In this document: positions 8,437 to 17,115 of the stretch, one piece after another | Layout of the letters: each line of letters begins with the position of its first letter | Numbering within the stretch: the first letter of the stretch is position 1 | Assembly (NCBI GenBank): GCA_003132445.1 | Contig: PKXU01000170.1 | Coordinates: 1-35,081 of the forward strand | Reading direction: 5' to 3' | DNA from: Acidobacteriaceae bacterium | GTDB lineage: Bacteria > Acidobacteriota > Terriglobia > Terriglobales > Acidobacteriaceae | DNA length: 35,081 nucleotides | Notes under the pieces: model-generated | Databases searched by the model: none | The model's input: the letters and a program-made list of their open reading frames with translations, nothing else | What the model was told of the DNA's origin: nothing | Program-made: the position numbers and the translations under genes

Positions 8437-8845
8437 ATAAGCCTCGTGCGGAGCCCGCTGGGAACCCGCGACCCCGCGCATGTCTCATGATATAGAAAAA
8501 CATTGCGCCGAGAAAATGAAAAGGTTCGGAGCGAGGCCGGGCCTGCCGATGGAATAAGCATTGTAATGACCTCGGCGGTCGATGGCGTCATCTTGAGCGG
8601 AGCCGGTTTTCTGGCGAAGCGAAAGATCTCGGGAGAGTAGCTCTATGGACTTCCAGAGCGGTGGCGGGGGGAGATCCCTCCGGCGGCTGAAGTGCGCCGC
8701 CTGTCGGGATGACGCCAGACCGGGGATGCGCTCGACGATGCCGCACTGGGGCCGCCGCTATTGCGCAGGAGCCAATGTCACTATTCTGGCGCGTTGCGCC
8801 GCCGGTGCGCTGTGGCGACGGCCTCGGGTCATTCGCGAGCAGCAG
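8437..8845. other. 409-nt intergenic region between S41 protease and Tad operon
   Basis: It holds the upstream region of the Tad-type operon and a 133-bp repeat-like element at 8584-8716. No gene was recognised; frames that cross it are carried over from antisense frames of the S41 protease gene. Confidence 0.5.
8584..8716. repeat. MITE/REP-like element with terminal inverted repeats
   Basis: The ends are inverted copies: GGCGTCATCTTGA at 8584-8596 and TCGGGATGACGCC at 8704-8716 match at 11 of 13 positions when one is reversed. The interior begins with a GCGGAGCC...GCGAAGCGAAAGATCTCGG stretch, a style I recall as a dispersed GTCATCCTGAGCGAAGCGAAGGATCT-like repeat in several bacterial groups including Acidobacteria. 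Internal hairpin-forming segments include GGCGGCTGAAGTGCGCCGCC at 8682-8701. It contains no gene. Confidence 0.55.
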
Positions 8846-10453
8846 CTACTGGCGATTGAACGCGGGAGCGCTGTTGTGCTCGGCAACAATCTTCCTGGCG
8901 TTGTCGGCCAAGGCCTTTGCCTGCGGCAGCAACTCCAGTGCCTTGACCACTTCGGGATCGGACTCGGCGCGAACCTTCATGCCTTCATCCTGTCCAAAAG
9001 CATCCGTGAAAATTTCGGACTTGATGTTCGACCGGATCCAGTCGTTGTTATCAATCAGGTCGGCCTGGGTATAAGGGACGTTTGCCTCGTCGAGCGACTT
9101 GCGGAACTCCTGCATGGTCGCATCGTCAACTTCAAAACTCTTCGTCGGATGATGATTTACTACATACCGCTTGGCAAAGTTGAAGAACGCGTAATGCTGC
9201 AGCAACGTGTCCTGGAAGTGATTGCTCTTCAACGGTGGAATGTTAACGTCGGGAGTAATGCCTCCGCCGCCGTAAACCGTCCGCCCGCTGTCGGTGAGCT
9301 TTACTTCGCGATTGGCCGTGCTGGAGCTATCGGCGCTATCGCGATTGTAGTAATAGTCATAGAGCGATATGTTGCTGTAATCGCGCTGGATCAGACGACC
9401 GCTGGGCGTGTAGTAGTGCGCTGTCGTGAGGGCTAGCCCGGTGTTTTCCGACAGCGGATACACGGTCTGCACCAGACCCTTGCCGAACGTTACTTCGCCC
9501 GCAATTAAACCGCGGTCGTGGTCCTGAATCGCTCCCGAAACAATCTCCGCCGCCGAAGCCGTCTGCCGGTTCACGAGCACAACGATGGGATAATCTTTGC
9601 CGCCGTTGCCGTGCTGGGCCACGTAACGCTTCTCGGCGGAAGCGCGGCCATGGTGCGAGACGATGAGCTGTCCCTTCTTCAGGAATTTGTCGGCGACGTC
9701 AACGCCTTCACTCAGAAGGCCCCCGGGATTGGAGCGCAGGTCGAGAATCAATCCCTTGAGATCGCCGAAGGAATCGAGCGCATCGGAAACCTCGCGGTCG
9801 GTGGTTTCGTTGAAGCCGTTAACGTGCATGTATCCAACGCCAGGCTTGATCAGGAAATGGACATCGACGCTGTAGCGCGGAATTTCGTCGCGCACTAGGG
9901 TGAATTCCATCGGCTTCTCAACACCCTCGCGCGAGATGCTGATGTGAACTGTCGTTCCCTTGGGCCCTTTCAGCAGATCGGCCACGTCGCCAGTACTCAT
10001 ATTCTCAGTCGACTTGCCGTCGACGGCGATGATCACGTCGCCGGGATGAATGCCTGCTTTATACGCCGGCGTCCCGGTAAAGGGATAGATCACAATCACC
10101 TGGTTGTTGCGCGGGCCGACGGTCATACCCACGCCGTAGTACTTGCCGCGCTGGTCTTCGCGCATCAGTGCATAGGATTTTGGATCAAAGAAATTGGAGT
10201 GCGGATCGAGGGCGTGCAGCATTCCGGGAATGGCGCCGTTATAAATGGCCTTGTCAGCGTTCACCGGCTCGGCGTAATTATCCTCGACGAGCGCATAGAC
10301 ATCGGTGAACTGCTTGAGGCTGTCCTTCACCTCGGAGTCACCCGTCATCGACGACTGCTGGCCGGAACGCTGGGCGAAGAGAATTCCCAGGAAACCGCAA
10401 GCAAGCAGAAAAAAAACTACCAGGAAGAGTGAGCGGCGTGAACTACGTGCCAT
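8846..10453 (-). CDS. S41 family C-terminal processing peptidase (CtpA/Prc-like)
   Basis: The 535-residue protein has an N-terminal signal/anchor (about 8-28), a leading helical domain (40-95), a PDZ domain (about 102-190, with GIHPGDVIIAVDGKST) and the S41 catalytic core. The catalytic Ser is Ser300 in NRQTASAAEIVSGA and the general-base Lys is Lys325 in TFGKGLVQT, with the oxyanion region LDLRSNPGG at about 238-245. It cleaves C-termini of periplasmic proteins. The ATG at 10453 has AAGGA about nine bases upstream. The gene is divergent from the tat genes; the upstream 358 nt are shared. The last 120 residues after the core are helical and not recognised. Confidence 0.93.
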   Translation of the reverse strand: MARSSRRSLFLVVFFLLACGFLGILFAQRSGQQSSMTGDSEVKDSLKQFTDVYALVEDNYAEPVNADKAIYNGAIPGMLHALDPHSNFFDPKSYALMREDQRGKYYGVGMTVGPRNNQVIVIYPFTGTPAYKAGIHPGDVIIAVDGKSTENMSTGDVADLLKGPKGTTVHISISREGVEKPMEFTLVRDEIPRYSVDVHFLIKPGVGYMHVNGFNETTDREVSDALDSFGDLKGLILDLRSNPGGLLSEGVDVADKFLKKGQLIVSHHGRASAEKRYVAQHGNGGKDYPIVVLVNRQTASAAEIVSGAIQDHDRGLIAGEVTFGKGLVQTVYPLSENTGLALTTAHYYTPSGRLIQRDYSNISLYDYYYNRDSADSSSTANREVKLTDSGRTVYGGGGITPDVNIPPLKSNHFQDTLLQHYAFFNFAKRYVVNHHPTKSFEVDDATMQEFRKSLDEANVPYTQADLIDNNDWIRSNIKSEIFTDAFGQDEGMKVRAESDPEVVKALELLPQAKALADNARKIVAEHNSAPAFNRQ

Positions 10454-10811
10454 CTTGAGATTTCCTTCGTTGAGGGCTGACTTCCACCCCAGCTACGGCG
10501 CTGAATTTAGACAGTATATCACTAGCTTAGACTGGCCCGGAGCGGGAAAGTCACCAGGGTAACGATCGGGAAAGCGCTGTCAATCATAAGATGCAGTCGC
10601 GGGCAGATTAGGTTCCCGCAGGCAGGAAACAGCTCAAACGGAAACGACCGGGGCGCAGGGCCAAGGGCCGACGCCGATCATCTTTCGGCGCAATGGGGTT
10701 TCTTCCTCGCCGTCTGGTGATTCACCCTCCTTTCGCTTAGCCCACGCCCCCAACCAGGCCTTTCTCGATGCGCTTTCGCGCAACGATTGCCGCTTCTTCG
10801 ACTCCGGCAGT
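10454..10811. other. 358-nt divergent intergenic region, S41 protease / tat
   Basis: This gap must hold promoters for both directions. I saw no clear -35/-10 pair, repeat or RNA structure in it, and the frames that cover it are antisense extensions of neighbouring genes. Confidence 0.4.
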
Positions 10812-11351
10812 ATGATGAAGCGCATGAGCTTTTCCGAGACGATCTTCCTGTTCTTTCTGGCGCTGGTTATTTTCGGGCCCAAGAAGTTGCCGGAGATCGC
10901 GCGCCAGATTGGCAAGGCGCTCAATGAATTCAGGCGCGCTTCGAACGAGTTCAAGGCGCAGATCGAGCAGGAGATATCGAACTTAGAGGTAGACAAGCGG
11001 CCGACGATTCTTCCACCCAACCGTCCTCCGGAGGGCGTGGCCAGTCGTGCTCTGTATTCCGCGCCTGGGCAGTCTGCTCCTGCCGAAGCTCCTGCCACTC
11101 TGGCCGCGCCTACGGACGAGCCGATCGCCTCGGCCGCCGGGCCTCTTCCGGTAGCGACGGAAGCCGTCGCCCCGTCGGCAGATAGCACAGCGGCGCCACT
11201 TGCGGACCCATCGTCCGTGACGTCGTCGTCCGTGACGTCGTCGCCCGTCACGTCGTCGCCCGTCACGTCCTCTCCATTGTCGTCGTCTTCTTCTGGCGTC
11301 AGCCCAGCCAACGACGTGACTGCCCCGGCGGCACAGGAATCGCATGTTTGA
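10812..11351 (+). CDS. tatB: Twin-arginine translocase subunit, TatA/TatB family
   Basis: Residues 5-55 are the Tat signature: a short membrane helix (SETIFLFFLALVIFGPKKLPEIARQIGK) with the FGPKKLPE hinge, then an amphipathic helix (ALNEFRRASNEFKAQIEQEI). Such proteins build the Tat export channel for folded proteins. The gene overlaps tatC by 8 nt, so it most likely works as the TatB partner, although TatA versus TatB cannot be settled by sequence alone. The C-terminal 110 residues are low-complexity Pro/Ala/Ser/Thr with a short tandem repeat. The start could also be the ATG at 10824, which gives a product beginning MSFSET, closer to the family norm. Confidence 0.88.
   Translation: MMKRMSFSETIFLFFLALVIFGPKKLPEIARQIGKALNEFRRASNEFKAQIEQEISNLEVDKRPTILPPNRPPEGVASRALYSAPGQSAPAEAPATLAAPTDEPIASAAGPLPVATEAVAPSADSTAAPLADPSSVTSSSVTSSPVTSSPVTSSPLSSSSSGVSPANDVTAPAAQESHV
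11217..11276 (+). repeat. Four-copy 15-bp tandem repeat inside the Tat subunit gene
   Basis: Units at 11217-11231, 11232-11246, 11247-11261 and 11262-11276 share the form GTSACGTCGTCGYCC with the last copy diverged. They code for a Val-Thr-Ser-Ser-Ser/Pro pentapeptide repeat in the disordered C-terminal tail. In-frame copy-number change is possible without breaking the protein. Confidence 0.85.
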
Positions 11352-12156
11352 GTTCGGAGCCGTGGCAGCCGGCCGCGATAGTGAAAAAGAGCCGATGCCC
11401 ACCATGGGCTTCCTCGATCATCTTGAGGAACTGCGCAAACGACTGGTTTACTCGATTATTTCCGTTGGCGTCGGCTTCGGCATTTGCTGGTGGAGGGTAG
11501 AGCGCATTTACGATGTAATGCAGCGGCCCATCATGCAAGCCCTGCGAAACAATGGGCTGTCGGAGAAGCTGGTCTATCTCAATCCCACCGAACCTTTCAA
11601 CCTTTACTTGAAGATTGCCGCGCTCGCCGGTTTGTTCCTGACTTCGCCGTTCGTCCTTTATCAGGTGTGGATGTTTATTTCGCCGGGCCTCTACCGTAAC
11701 GAAAAACGCTATGCCGTGCCGTTCATGATTTCGACCATCGCATTGTTCACGACCGGGGGATATTTTGGTTACAAAATTGTTTACCCCCGGGCGCTCGAGT
11801 TTCTGATTCATTTCGGTCGGCAGTTTCAGCCGATGATCACGATCGGCGAATATACCCAGCTTTTCCTGAGCATCGTTCTCGGCATGGGATTGATTTTCGA
11901 AATGCCGATTCTGATTTTTTTCCTGTCGCTGATGGGCATCGTCAGCGCAGGTTTCATGTGGAAACATTTCCGTTACGCGATCCTGATCATCTTCGTCATT
12001 GCGGCCATCGTTACGCCCACGCCGGACATCGTAAACATGTGCGTGTTCGCCGCTCCCATGCTGGCTTTATACGTGTTCAGCATTAGCATCGCGTACTTCG
12101 TGCATCCCAAACAGCGCAACGCGCGCAAAGAGAAACAGGCAGAGGGCGGACTTTGA
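11344..12156 (+). CDS. tatC: Twin-arginine translocase subunit TatC
   Basis: The 270-residue membrane protein has the TatC hallmarks: GFLDHLEELRKRL near residue 22 (conserved Glu/Arg of the first cytoplasmic region), LNPTEPFNLYLKIA in the first periplasmic loop, SPFVLYQVWMFISPGLYRNEKRYA in the middle and LGMGLIFEMPILIFFLSLMGIVS near the fifth helix. TatC binds the twin-arginine signal peptide and nucleates the translocon. The first 20 residues before MGFLDH are slightly longer than usual. Its ATG overlaps the end of the TatA/B-type gene by 8 nt, indicating translational coupling. No obvious Tat substrate lies beside it. Confidence 0.96.
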   Translation: MFEFGAVAAGRDSEKEPMPTMGFLDHLEELRKRLVYSIISVGVGFGICWWRVERIYDVMQRPIMQALRNNGLSEKLVYLNPTEPFNLYLKIAALAGLFLTSPFVLYQVWMFISPGLYRNEKRYAVPFMISTIALFTTGGYFGYKIVYPRALEFLIHFGRQFQPMITIGEYTQLFLSIVLGMGLIFEMPILIFFLSLMGIVSAGFMWKHFRYAILIIFVIAAIVTPTPDIVNMCVFAAPMLALYVFSISIAYFVHPKQRNARKEKQAEGGL

Positions 12157-12199
12157 GCCGGAGTGCGAGACAGAGTTTGAGACAGATTTCGAGATAACG

Positions 12200-13252
12200 A
12201 TGAAAACGATTCTGTTGCGATCAAAGTCTTTACGGTGGATTCTAGTAGTAGGCGTATTGGCCGTGCTGGCGTGTGACCACGACAAAGACAGTGCTCCGGG
12301 CCAGACTCCGCCTGCTGCGACCGCTTCGGTTCCCGCCGATACAACCGGACCCGCTCTCAATCTGCCTCCTGACGCAGGTCCGCCGCCCGCATTCGATGGC
12401 GATCGCGCCATGCAATATGTGAAAGACATTGTGAAGTTGGGCCCACGTCCGGTGGGTAGCGCGAATCATAAAAAGGTCGAGGAGTATATACACTCCCGCC
12501 TGCGGGGCGACCAGTTTGAGGATGACAACTTTACCGCCGACACGCCAGAAGGGAAGTTTCCGGTACACAACATCATCGCGAAATTTCCCGGCAGCAAAGA
12601 TGGCGTGATCGTAATTGCCAGCCACTACGATACGAATTACCCGCTGCGCAATACTTCTTATATAGGCGCCAATGACGGCGCGTCTTCCAGCGCGCTGCTG
12701 CTCGAAATTGCCGATCAGTTGCGCGGCAAGCCGCGCGACGGTTACAGCGTCTGGCTGGTGTGGGACGACGCCGAGGAGGCGATGAAGCCAGATGGTTCCG
12801 GCGGTCTTCCCAATGAAATGCCCTTTATGGATGACAGCCTGTACGGAATCAATCATATCGCCGAGACGTGGCAGGCCGACGGAACCTTGAAGAAGATCAA
12901 AGCATTTCTGCTGGCCGATATGATTGGCGACTCCGATCTCAACATTGACCGCGACCTCAACTCCACGCCGTGGCTGGAGAATGTGGTTGGCGAGGCGGCC
13001 AAGCGGCTGGGCTACCAGTCGCATTTTTTCGCACACAATAACGAAGTCAGCGACGATCACATTCCTTTTATGAAAAGAGGAGTGGCGTGCGCCGATTTAA
13101 TCGACTTCACATATGGCTACAACAATGTTTTCTGGCACACCACGCAGGACACGGTGGATAAACTCAGCCCGCAGAGCCTGCAAATCGTAGGTAGCGTCAT
13201 TCTCGAAACCATTCGCATCCTCGATCACATGAATCCTCTTCCACCGAAGTGA
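12200..13252 (+). CDS. M28-family lipoprotein, glutaminyl-peptide cyclotransferase-like
   Basis: The 350-residue protein has a lipoprotein signal ending at Cys25 (VLAC), so it should be membrane-anchored on the periplasmic side. Its fold is M28: HYDT (about 139-142), GANDGASSSALLLE, WDDAEEA, and LLADMIGD. Several stretches match the glutaminyl cyclase branch more closely than peptidases: DDSLYG followed by HIAE, DDHIPFMKRGV, and WHTTQDT. In that branch a single zinc is bound by Asp, Glu and His, here seen in AND, the second Glu of DAEEA and WHT. Predicted reaction: cyclisation of N-terminal Gln to pyroglutamate; an aminopeptidase role is the alternative. It lies 43 nt after tatC and overlaps the next frame only if a GTG start is used there. 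Confidence 0.8.
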   Translation: MKTILLRSKSLRWILVVGVLAVLACDHDKDSAPGQTPPAATASVPADTTGPALNLPPDAGPPPAFDGDRAMQYVKDIVKLGPRPVGSANHKKVEEYIHSRLRGDQFEDDNFTADTPEGKFPVHNIIAKFPGSKDGVIVIASHYDTNYPLRNTSYIGANDGASSSALLLEIADQLRGKPRDGYSVWLVWDDAEEAMKPDGSGGLPNEMPFMDDSLYGINHIAETWQADGTLKKIKAFLLADMIGDSDLNIDRDLNSTPWLENVVGEAAKRLGYQSHFFAHNNEVSDDHIPFMKRGVACADLIDFTYGYNNVFWHTTQDTVDKLSPQSLQIVGSVILETIRILDHMNPLPPK

Positions 13253-13311
13253 TTCGGCGCCGCCAGCTTCATTTTGCGCTTTTCCAAAATTTAATTTCTA
13301 ATGCAGGCCAT

Positions 13312-14832
13312 ATGCGAACTGGGAAAGCGCTGTTGCTGGGCGGCATTTTCATTCTCACTTGTATCTGTTTTGCCTCACCCATCGACACCAGCGAAGCCGA
13401 TCGCGTCATTGAGTCGGCGCTTCAGCCTTCACCGCTGGAGAAGAATCTTCATCGTTTAACCGATGAGATCGGCGGACGTGTTCCCGGCACGCTCGCCATG
13501 GAACACGCCGTGGCCTGGGGCAGGCAGGCGTTTACGGCTGCCGGCGCCGACAGCGTTCATACCGAGGCATTCTCGATTCCTTATTCGTGGGCTGAAGGCG
13601 ACACCGAAATGACGGCGACCACTACGTTCCAGGTGGATGACGCGAAACTGGGCGGGGGGACTGTGCTCTCATCTTTCCACGTGCATGCTGTTTCCGTTGC
13701 CTGGGCTTCCGCTCTGGCTCCGGTTAAGCATGTTCCGGTTGTCGACGTGGGCGAGGGCACGGCTGCCGACTTCCAAAAGGCTGGCGACATTTCCGGGAAA
13801 ATTGTTCTAGTGCACACTGTCGTTCTCAAAACGTGGGATGACCTGTTTGCCGAGTACGCGAAAGCGCCGCCCGTGATCGATCTAGCGGTGAAGGCAAGAG
13901 CCAAAGCCGTCGCATTTATGGCGACGCGAGAACATGACATTCTTTACAGGCACACGAATTCGGCGGCGGGAGAGATCGACCGGCTCCCCATGGTCATTGT
14001 GGCGCGCGAGGATGGCGAGCGCGTGGCGCGCTTGCTGGCGGCCGGAAATCTGGTATGGGCTGACCTTTCGATTCCCAACCAGATTGGCGGACCGATCAAG
14101 GCGGCGAATGTAATTGCAGAACTCCGAGGCAGCGAAAAACCGGAGGAGTTCGTGATTCTGGGCGCGCACCTGGATTCCTGGGAACTGGGTACAGGGGCTC
14201 TCGATAACGGTTGCAACGCGGCCCTGGTGGTGGATGCACTTCGCGCCATCAAGGCGTCCGGTGTGAAACCGCGCCGCACCATCCGCTTCATTTTTTTTTC
14301 CGGCGAAGAGCAAGGGTTGATCGGCTCTCACGCTTACGCTGTGGCTCACCGCGCGGAACTCGATAAGGCCGCGGGTGTGATTGTCTACGACTCAGGCACA
14401 GGAAAGACGACGGGCTTCTCGATCGGAGGCCGCAAGGATTTTCTCTCGATTGCGAAAGATCTGATTGTTCCGCTGGCGCGGTTCGACGCGAAAGATGTGA
14501 AGCTAGATATGGAATGGGGCACCGATCACTTCGATTTCATGCTGGAAGGCGTTCCTACTTTCGTTGCCGATCAGGATGAAGCCAACTATCTCGAAAATTA
14601 CCACGCGATTTCCGATACTTACGACAAGGTTGACTTTCCGCAACTGAAGAAGCACGTGGCTGAAGCCGCGGCATTGAGCGTTGAATTGGCCGACCTTCCT
14701 GAGAAGATTGGCCCGCGCTTGACTCACGATCAAATCGAGCAGTCGATGCGCGAGACCAATAGTATCGAGATGCTGAAGGCAGACGGCATTTGGGACGATT
14801 GGGTCAGCGGAAAACGGGGAAGACAAAAGTGA
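13312..14832 (+). CDS. M28-family metallopeptidase with PA domain, secreted
   Basis: I start at the ATG at 13312, which gives a clean signal peptide (MRTGKALLLGGIFILTCICFAS). A GTG at 13249 overlaps the previous stop as GTGA and would add 21 residues, but these are not signal-like. The 506-residue product has an N-terminal helical region, a PA (protease-associated) insertion (about 120-245, with SGKIVLVHTVVL) and an M28 zinc core: GAHLDSWELGTGALDNG (His and Asp ligands), FFSGEEQGLIGS (Glu pair), YDSGTG and YHAISDTYDKVD (final His). Closest known type from memory is carboxypeptidase Q-like aminopeptidases. It is probably periplasmic and in one operon with the cyclotransferase-like gene. Confidence 0.88.
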   Translation: MRTGKALLLGGIFILTCICFASPIDTSEADRVIESALQPSPLEKNLHRLTDEIGGRVPGTLAMEHAVAWGRQAFTAAGADSVHTEAFSIPYSWAEGDTEMTATTTFQVDDAKLGGGTVLSSFHVHAVSVAWASALAPVKHVPVVDVGEGTAADFQKAGDISGKIVLVHTVVLKTWDDLFAEYAKAPPVIDLAVKARAKAVAFMATREHDILYRHTNSAAGEIDRLPMVIVAREDGERVARLLAAGNLVWADLSIPNQIGGPIKAANVIAELRGSEKPEEFVILGAHLDSWELGTGALDNGCNAALVVDALRAIKASGVKPRRTIRFIFFSGEEQGLIGSHAYAVAHRAELDKAAGVIVYDSGTGKTTGFSIGGRKDFLSIAKDLIVPLARFDAKDVKLDMEWGTDHFDFMLEGVPTFVADQDEANYLENYHAISDTYDKVDFPQLKKHVAEAAALSVELADLPEKIGPRLTHDQIEQSMRETNSIEMLKADGIWDDWVSGKRGRQK

Positions 14833-14925
14833 TTGCTGATTGTTGATTGATGATTTTTGATTGTTGATTGAAGTCAGCGCCACAAGTTTTTTCAATCAGC
14901 AATCAAGAATCAAAAATCAGCAATC
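14831..14925. repeat. Imperfect long inverted repeat of GATTGTTGATT type
   Basis: The left arm (14831-14872) is built from short GATTGYTGATT/TTTTTGATT units; the right arm (14891-14925) is their reverse complement, with an 18-base spacer. The transcript would fold into a long AU-rich hairpin immediately before the TerC gene and just after the M28 peptidase stop. It could act as a terminator-like or mRNA-processing element, or be a dispersed repeat. Confidence 0.75.
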
Positions 14926-14943
14926 TTTAGCCGCCAGGTTCCA

Positions 14944-15858
14944 TTGCTCTATTTCTGGATTCTCTTCAATGCTTTCGCGCTTGGCCTGCTACTGGTGGAC
15001 CTGCGCCTCCACCGGCGTGGACGCGTTGTCGGGTTTCGCGCCGCCCTTGGCTGGAGCGCGATGTATGTGGTGTTGGCCGGCGCTTTCGCAGTTGTTTTGT
15101 GTTTCTGGCAAGGGCAGCAAATTGCCCTGGAGTTCGTTACCGGCTACATTCTGGAAGTTTCCCTCAGCGTTGACAACCTTTTTATTTTTCTGCTGATCTT
15201 TAATTTTTTCGCTGTTCCTGACCAGCAGCAGCATCGCGTTCTGTTTTGGGGAGTTATCGGTGCGCTCGTGCTGCGCGGCATTTTTATTGGCGCCGGGGTC
15301 GGCTTGATCTCCCGTTTTCACTGGGTGCTTTACGTATTTGGAGTTCTACTCATTCTGAGTGGCATCCGCTTTTGCCTAACCGGACAGCATAAAATCGATC
15401 CCGCGGCCAATCCGCTGGTAAGGGCGTTCCGCCGATTCATTCCTGTAACCAAAGATTATCAGGGCGGAAAATTCTTTGTTCGAAACCTGCAAGACAACTC
15501 GCGCTTATACGCGACGCCGTTGCTGATAGTCCTTCTGGTTATTGAGACGACTGACGTTCTCTTTGCGGTCGACTCTATTCCGGCAGTTCTTGCCATCACA
15601 TTGAACGCTTTTATTGTTTACACCTCCAATGTGTTCGCAATTCTTGGACTGCGCTCCATGTATTTCGCGGTATCGCGGCTGATGAAAGTCTTCCGCTTCC
15701 TGCATTACGGGCTGGCCGCGGTTTTGATGATGGTCGGCGTAAAGATGGTCATTTCAGAATACTTTCGGATTCCGACTGCTGTTATGCTGGGCGCTGTCGC
15801 CAGCGTGATTTTGATCTCAATCGCGATCTCGATGGCTTTTCCGGCGAGCAGCCGTTAG
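14944..15858 (+). CDS. TerC family integral membrane protein
   Basis: The 304-residue protein is a nine-helix-type TerC/Alx homologue. The key acidic motifs are LEVSLSVDNLFIFLLIF (about 76-92) and VIETTDVLFAVDSIPAVLAI (about 199-218), whose Asp/Glu residues are thought to bind metal; TerC/Alx proteins are linked to manganese export and tellurite resistance. The start is a TTG at 14944 with an AGG five bases ahead; no ATG lies between the repeat and the conserved first helix. It lies 52 nt before aroB on the same strand, but a functional link is not apparent. No Mn-responsive yybP-ykoY-type leader was recognised upstream. Confidence 0.92.
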   Translation: MLYFWILFNAFALGLLLVDLRLHRRGRVVGFRAALGWSAMYVVLAGAFAVVLCFWQGQQIALEFVTGYILEVSLSVDNLFIFLLIFNFFAVPDQQQHRVLFWGVIGALVLRGIFIGAGVGLISRFHWVLYVFGVLLILSGIRFCLTGQHKIDPAANPLVRAFRRFIPVTKDYQGGKFFVRNLQDNSRLYATPLLIVLLVIETTDVLFAVDSIPAVLAITLNAFIVYTSNVFAILGLRSMYFAVSRLMKVFRFLHYGLAAVLMMVGVKMVISEYFRIPTAVMLGAVASVILISIAISMAFPASSR

Positions 15859-15910
15859 GAATGTGGGATAAGAGGGCATCCGCCGGCGCTTACGCTATTA
15901 TGGAAAACGA

Positions 15911-17026
15911 ATGCCGCAAGTGACCATCCACGTACTGCCCAGGCCTTATCAAGCCTGGATTGAGAACGGGCTCCTCGCCCGATCCGGTTCGGTGCTAAGC
16001 GAGCTACTTCCGCAGGCCAGCCGCATTTTTGTGGTGACGGTTCCTCCGGTGCGCAAGCGTTGGGGAGGGAAGCTCGTCAGTTCACTGAAGGCGAGCGGTT
16101 TCACGCCGCAAGTGATTCCCATGCCCGACGGCGAGCCTTCTAAGCGACTGGCAACCATCGAGGCCCTGGCCGACAAACTGGCGCATTTCGGGGCCGATCG
16201 CAAGGCTGTCATCATCGCTTTAGGCGGTGGGGTTGTAGGCGACGTCGGTGGACTGCTGGCGTCGCTGTATATGCGAGGCATCGAGTTGGTGCAGATTCCC
16301 ACGACCGTGCTGGCGCAAGTGGACGCGTCCATTGGAGGAAAAACGGCGGTCAATCTGGTTGCCGGCAAGAATCTGATCGGAACATTTCACCATCCACGCG
16401 TGGTCCTGATCGATCCGACGGTGTTGAAAACTTTGCCCGACCGCGAGTTTCGCGCAGGACTCTATGAAGCGCTGAAGTGCGGCATCATTGGAAACGTGGA
16501 ATTGTTTCTGCGCTTCGAGCAGAATCGGGCGCGGATTTTGAAGCGTGATCCCGTCGAACTCGAATGGCTGATCGCGCAGTCCGTGAGATTGAAAGCGGAA
16601 GTGGTTTCCGCGGACGAACGCGAGGATGGATTGCGGCGTGTTCTCAACCTCGGCCATACGATTGGTCACGCGCTGGAGGCGGAGACCGGCTACCGGCGCC
16701 TGCTTCACGGCGAGGCCGTGGCCTGGGGCATGATTGCCGCCACCAACATCGCGCTTCGCGTGGGCCGCACAGACAGCGTGACCGCGGGCCGCATCGCCGA
16801 CGCTGTGTTGAGCCTGGGACGGCTGCCGGAAGTGAATGTCAGCTCGCGTAAGATTCTGGCTCGGCTGCAGTCTGACAAGAAAACTCAGAATGGAGTGGTG
16901 CACTTTATTTTGCCGCGTGAAATTGGCAAGGTCGAAGTTGCGAGTGATGTACCCAGCACTGCTGTGGTCGATGCCGTGGAGGAGTTGCGGTGCTTGTCCC
17001 GCGGGGGTTGGGTTTGGAAGAAATAG
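15911..17026 (+). CDS. aroB: 3-dehydroquinate synthase
   Basis: AroB converts DAHP to 3-dehydroquinate in the shikimate pathway, using NAD and a divalent metal in the cytoplasm. The 371-residue protein has the NAD-binding GGGVVGDVGGLLASLYMRG (about 97-115), the PTTVLAQVDASIGGKTAVN block, KNLIGTFHHPRVVLID, and the metal-binding NLGHTIGHALE and LHGEAVAWGM with conserved His residues. Length is normal for the family. The ATG at 15911 is the only start consistent with the N-terminal strand. It is followed after 89 nt by the DinB-family gene. No other aro gene is nearby. Confidence 0.97.
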   Translation: MPQVTIHVLPRPYQAWIENGLLARSGSVLSELLPQASRIFVVTVPPVRKRWGGKLVSSLKASGFTPQVIPMPDGEPSKRLATIEALADKLAHFGADRKAVIIALGGGVVGDVGGLLASLYMRGIELVQIPTTVLAQVDASIGGKTAVNLVAGKNLIGTFHHPRVVLIDPTVLKTLPDREFRAGLYEALKCGIIGNVELFLRFEQNRARILKRDPVELEWLIAQSVRLKAEVVSADEREDGLRRVLNLGHTIGHALEAETGYRRLLHGEAVAWGMIAATNIALRVGRTDSVTAGRIADAVLSLGRLPEVNVSSRKILARLQSDKKTQNGVVHFILPREIGKVEVASDVPSTAVVDAVEELRCLSRGGWVWKK

Positions 17027-17115
17027 AGTTCGACAGATTTCCGCTGAGGCAACGGAGCCGTCTTTCGGAATTCAATCGGCAGAATGAAACTAACCGAGGG
17101 CAACTGGGGTGAACA

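Noticed and set aside
8645-9436. 263-codon plus-strand frame over the S41 protease gene
   Set aside because: It is antisense to the conserved S41 core and has no recognisable domain; long antisense frames are common in GC-rich genes.
10634-11311. 225-codon minus-strand frame over the Tat subunit
   Set aside because: Its Asp/Val/Thr repeats simply mirror the 15-bp repeat of the real gene on the other strand.
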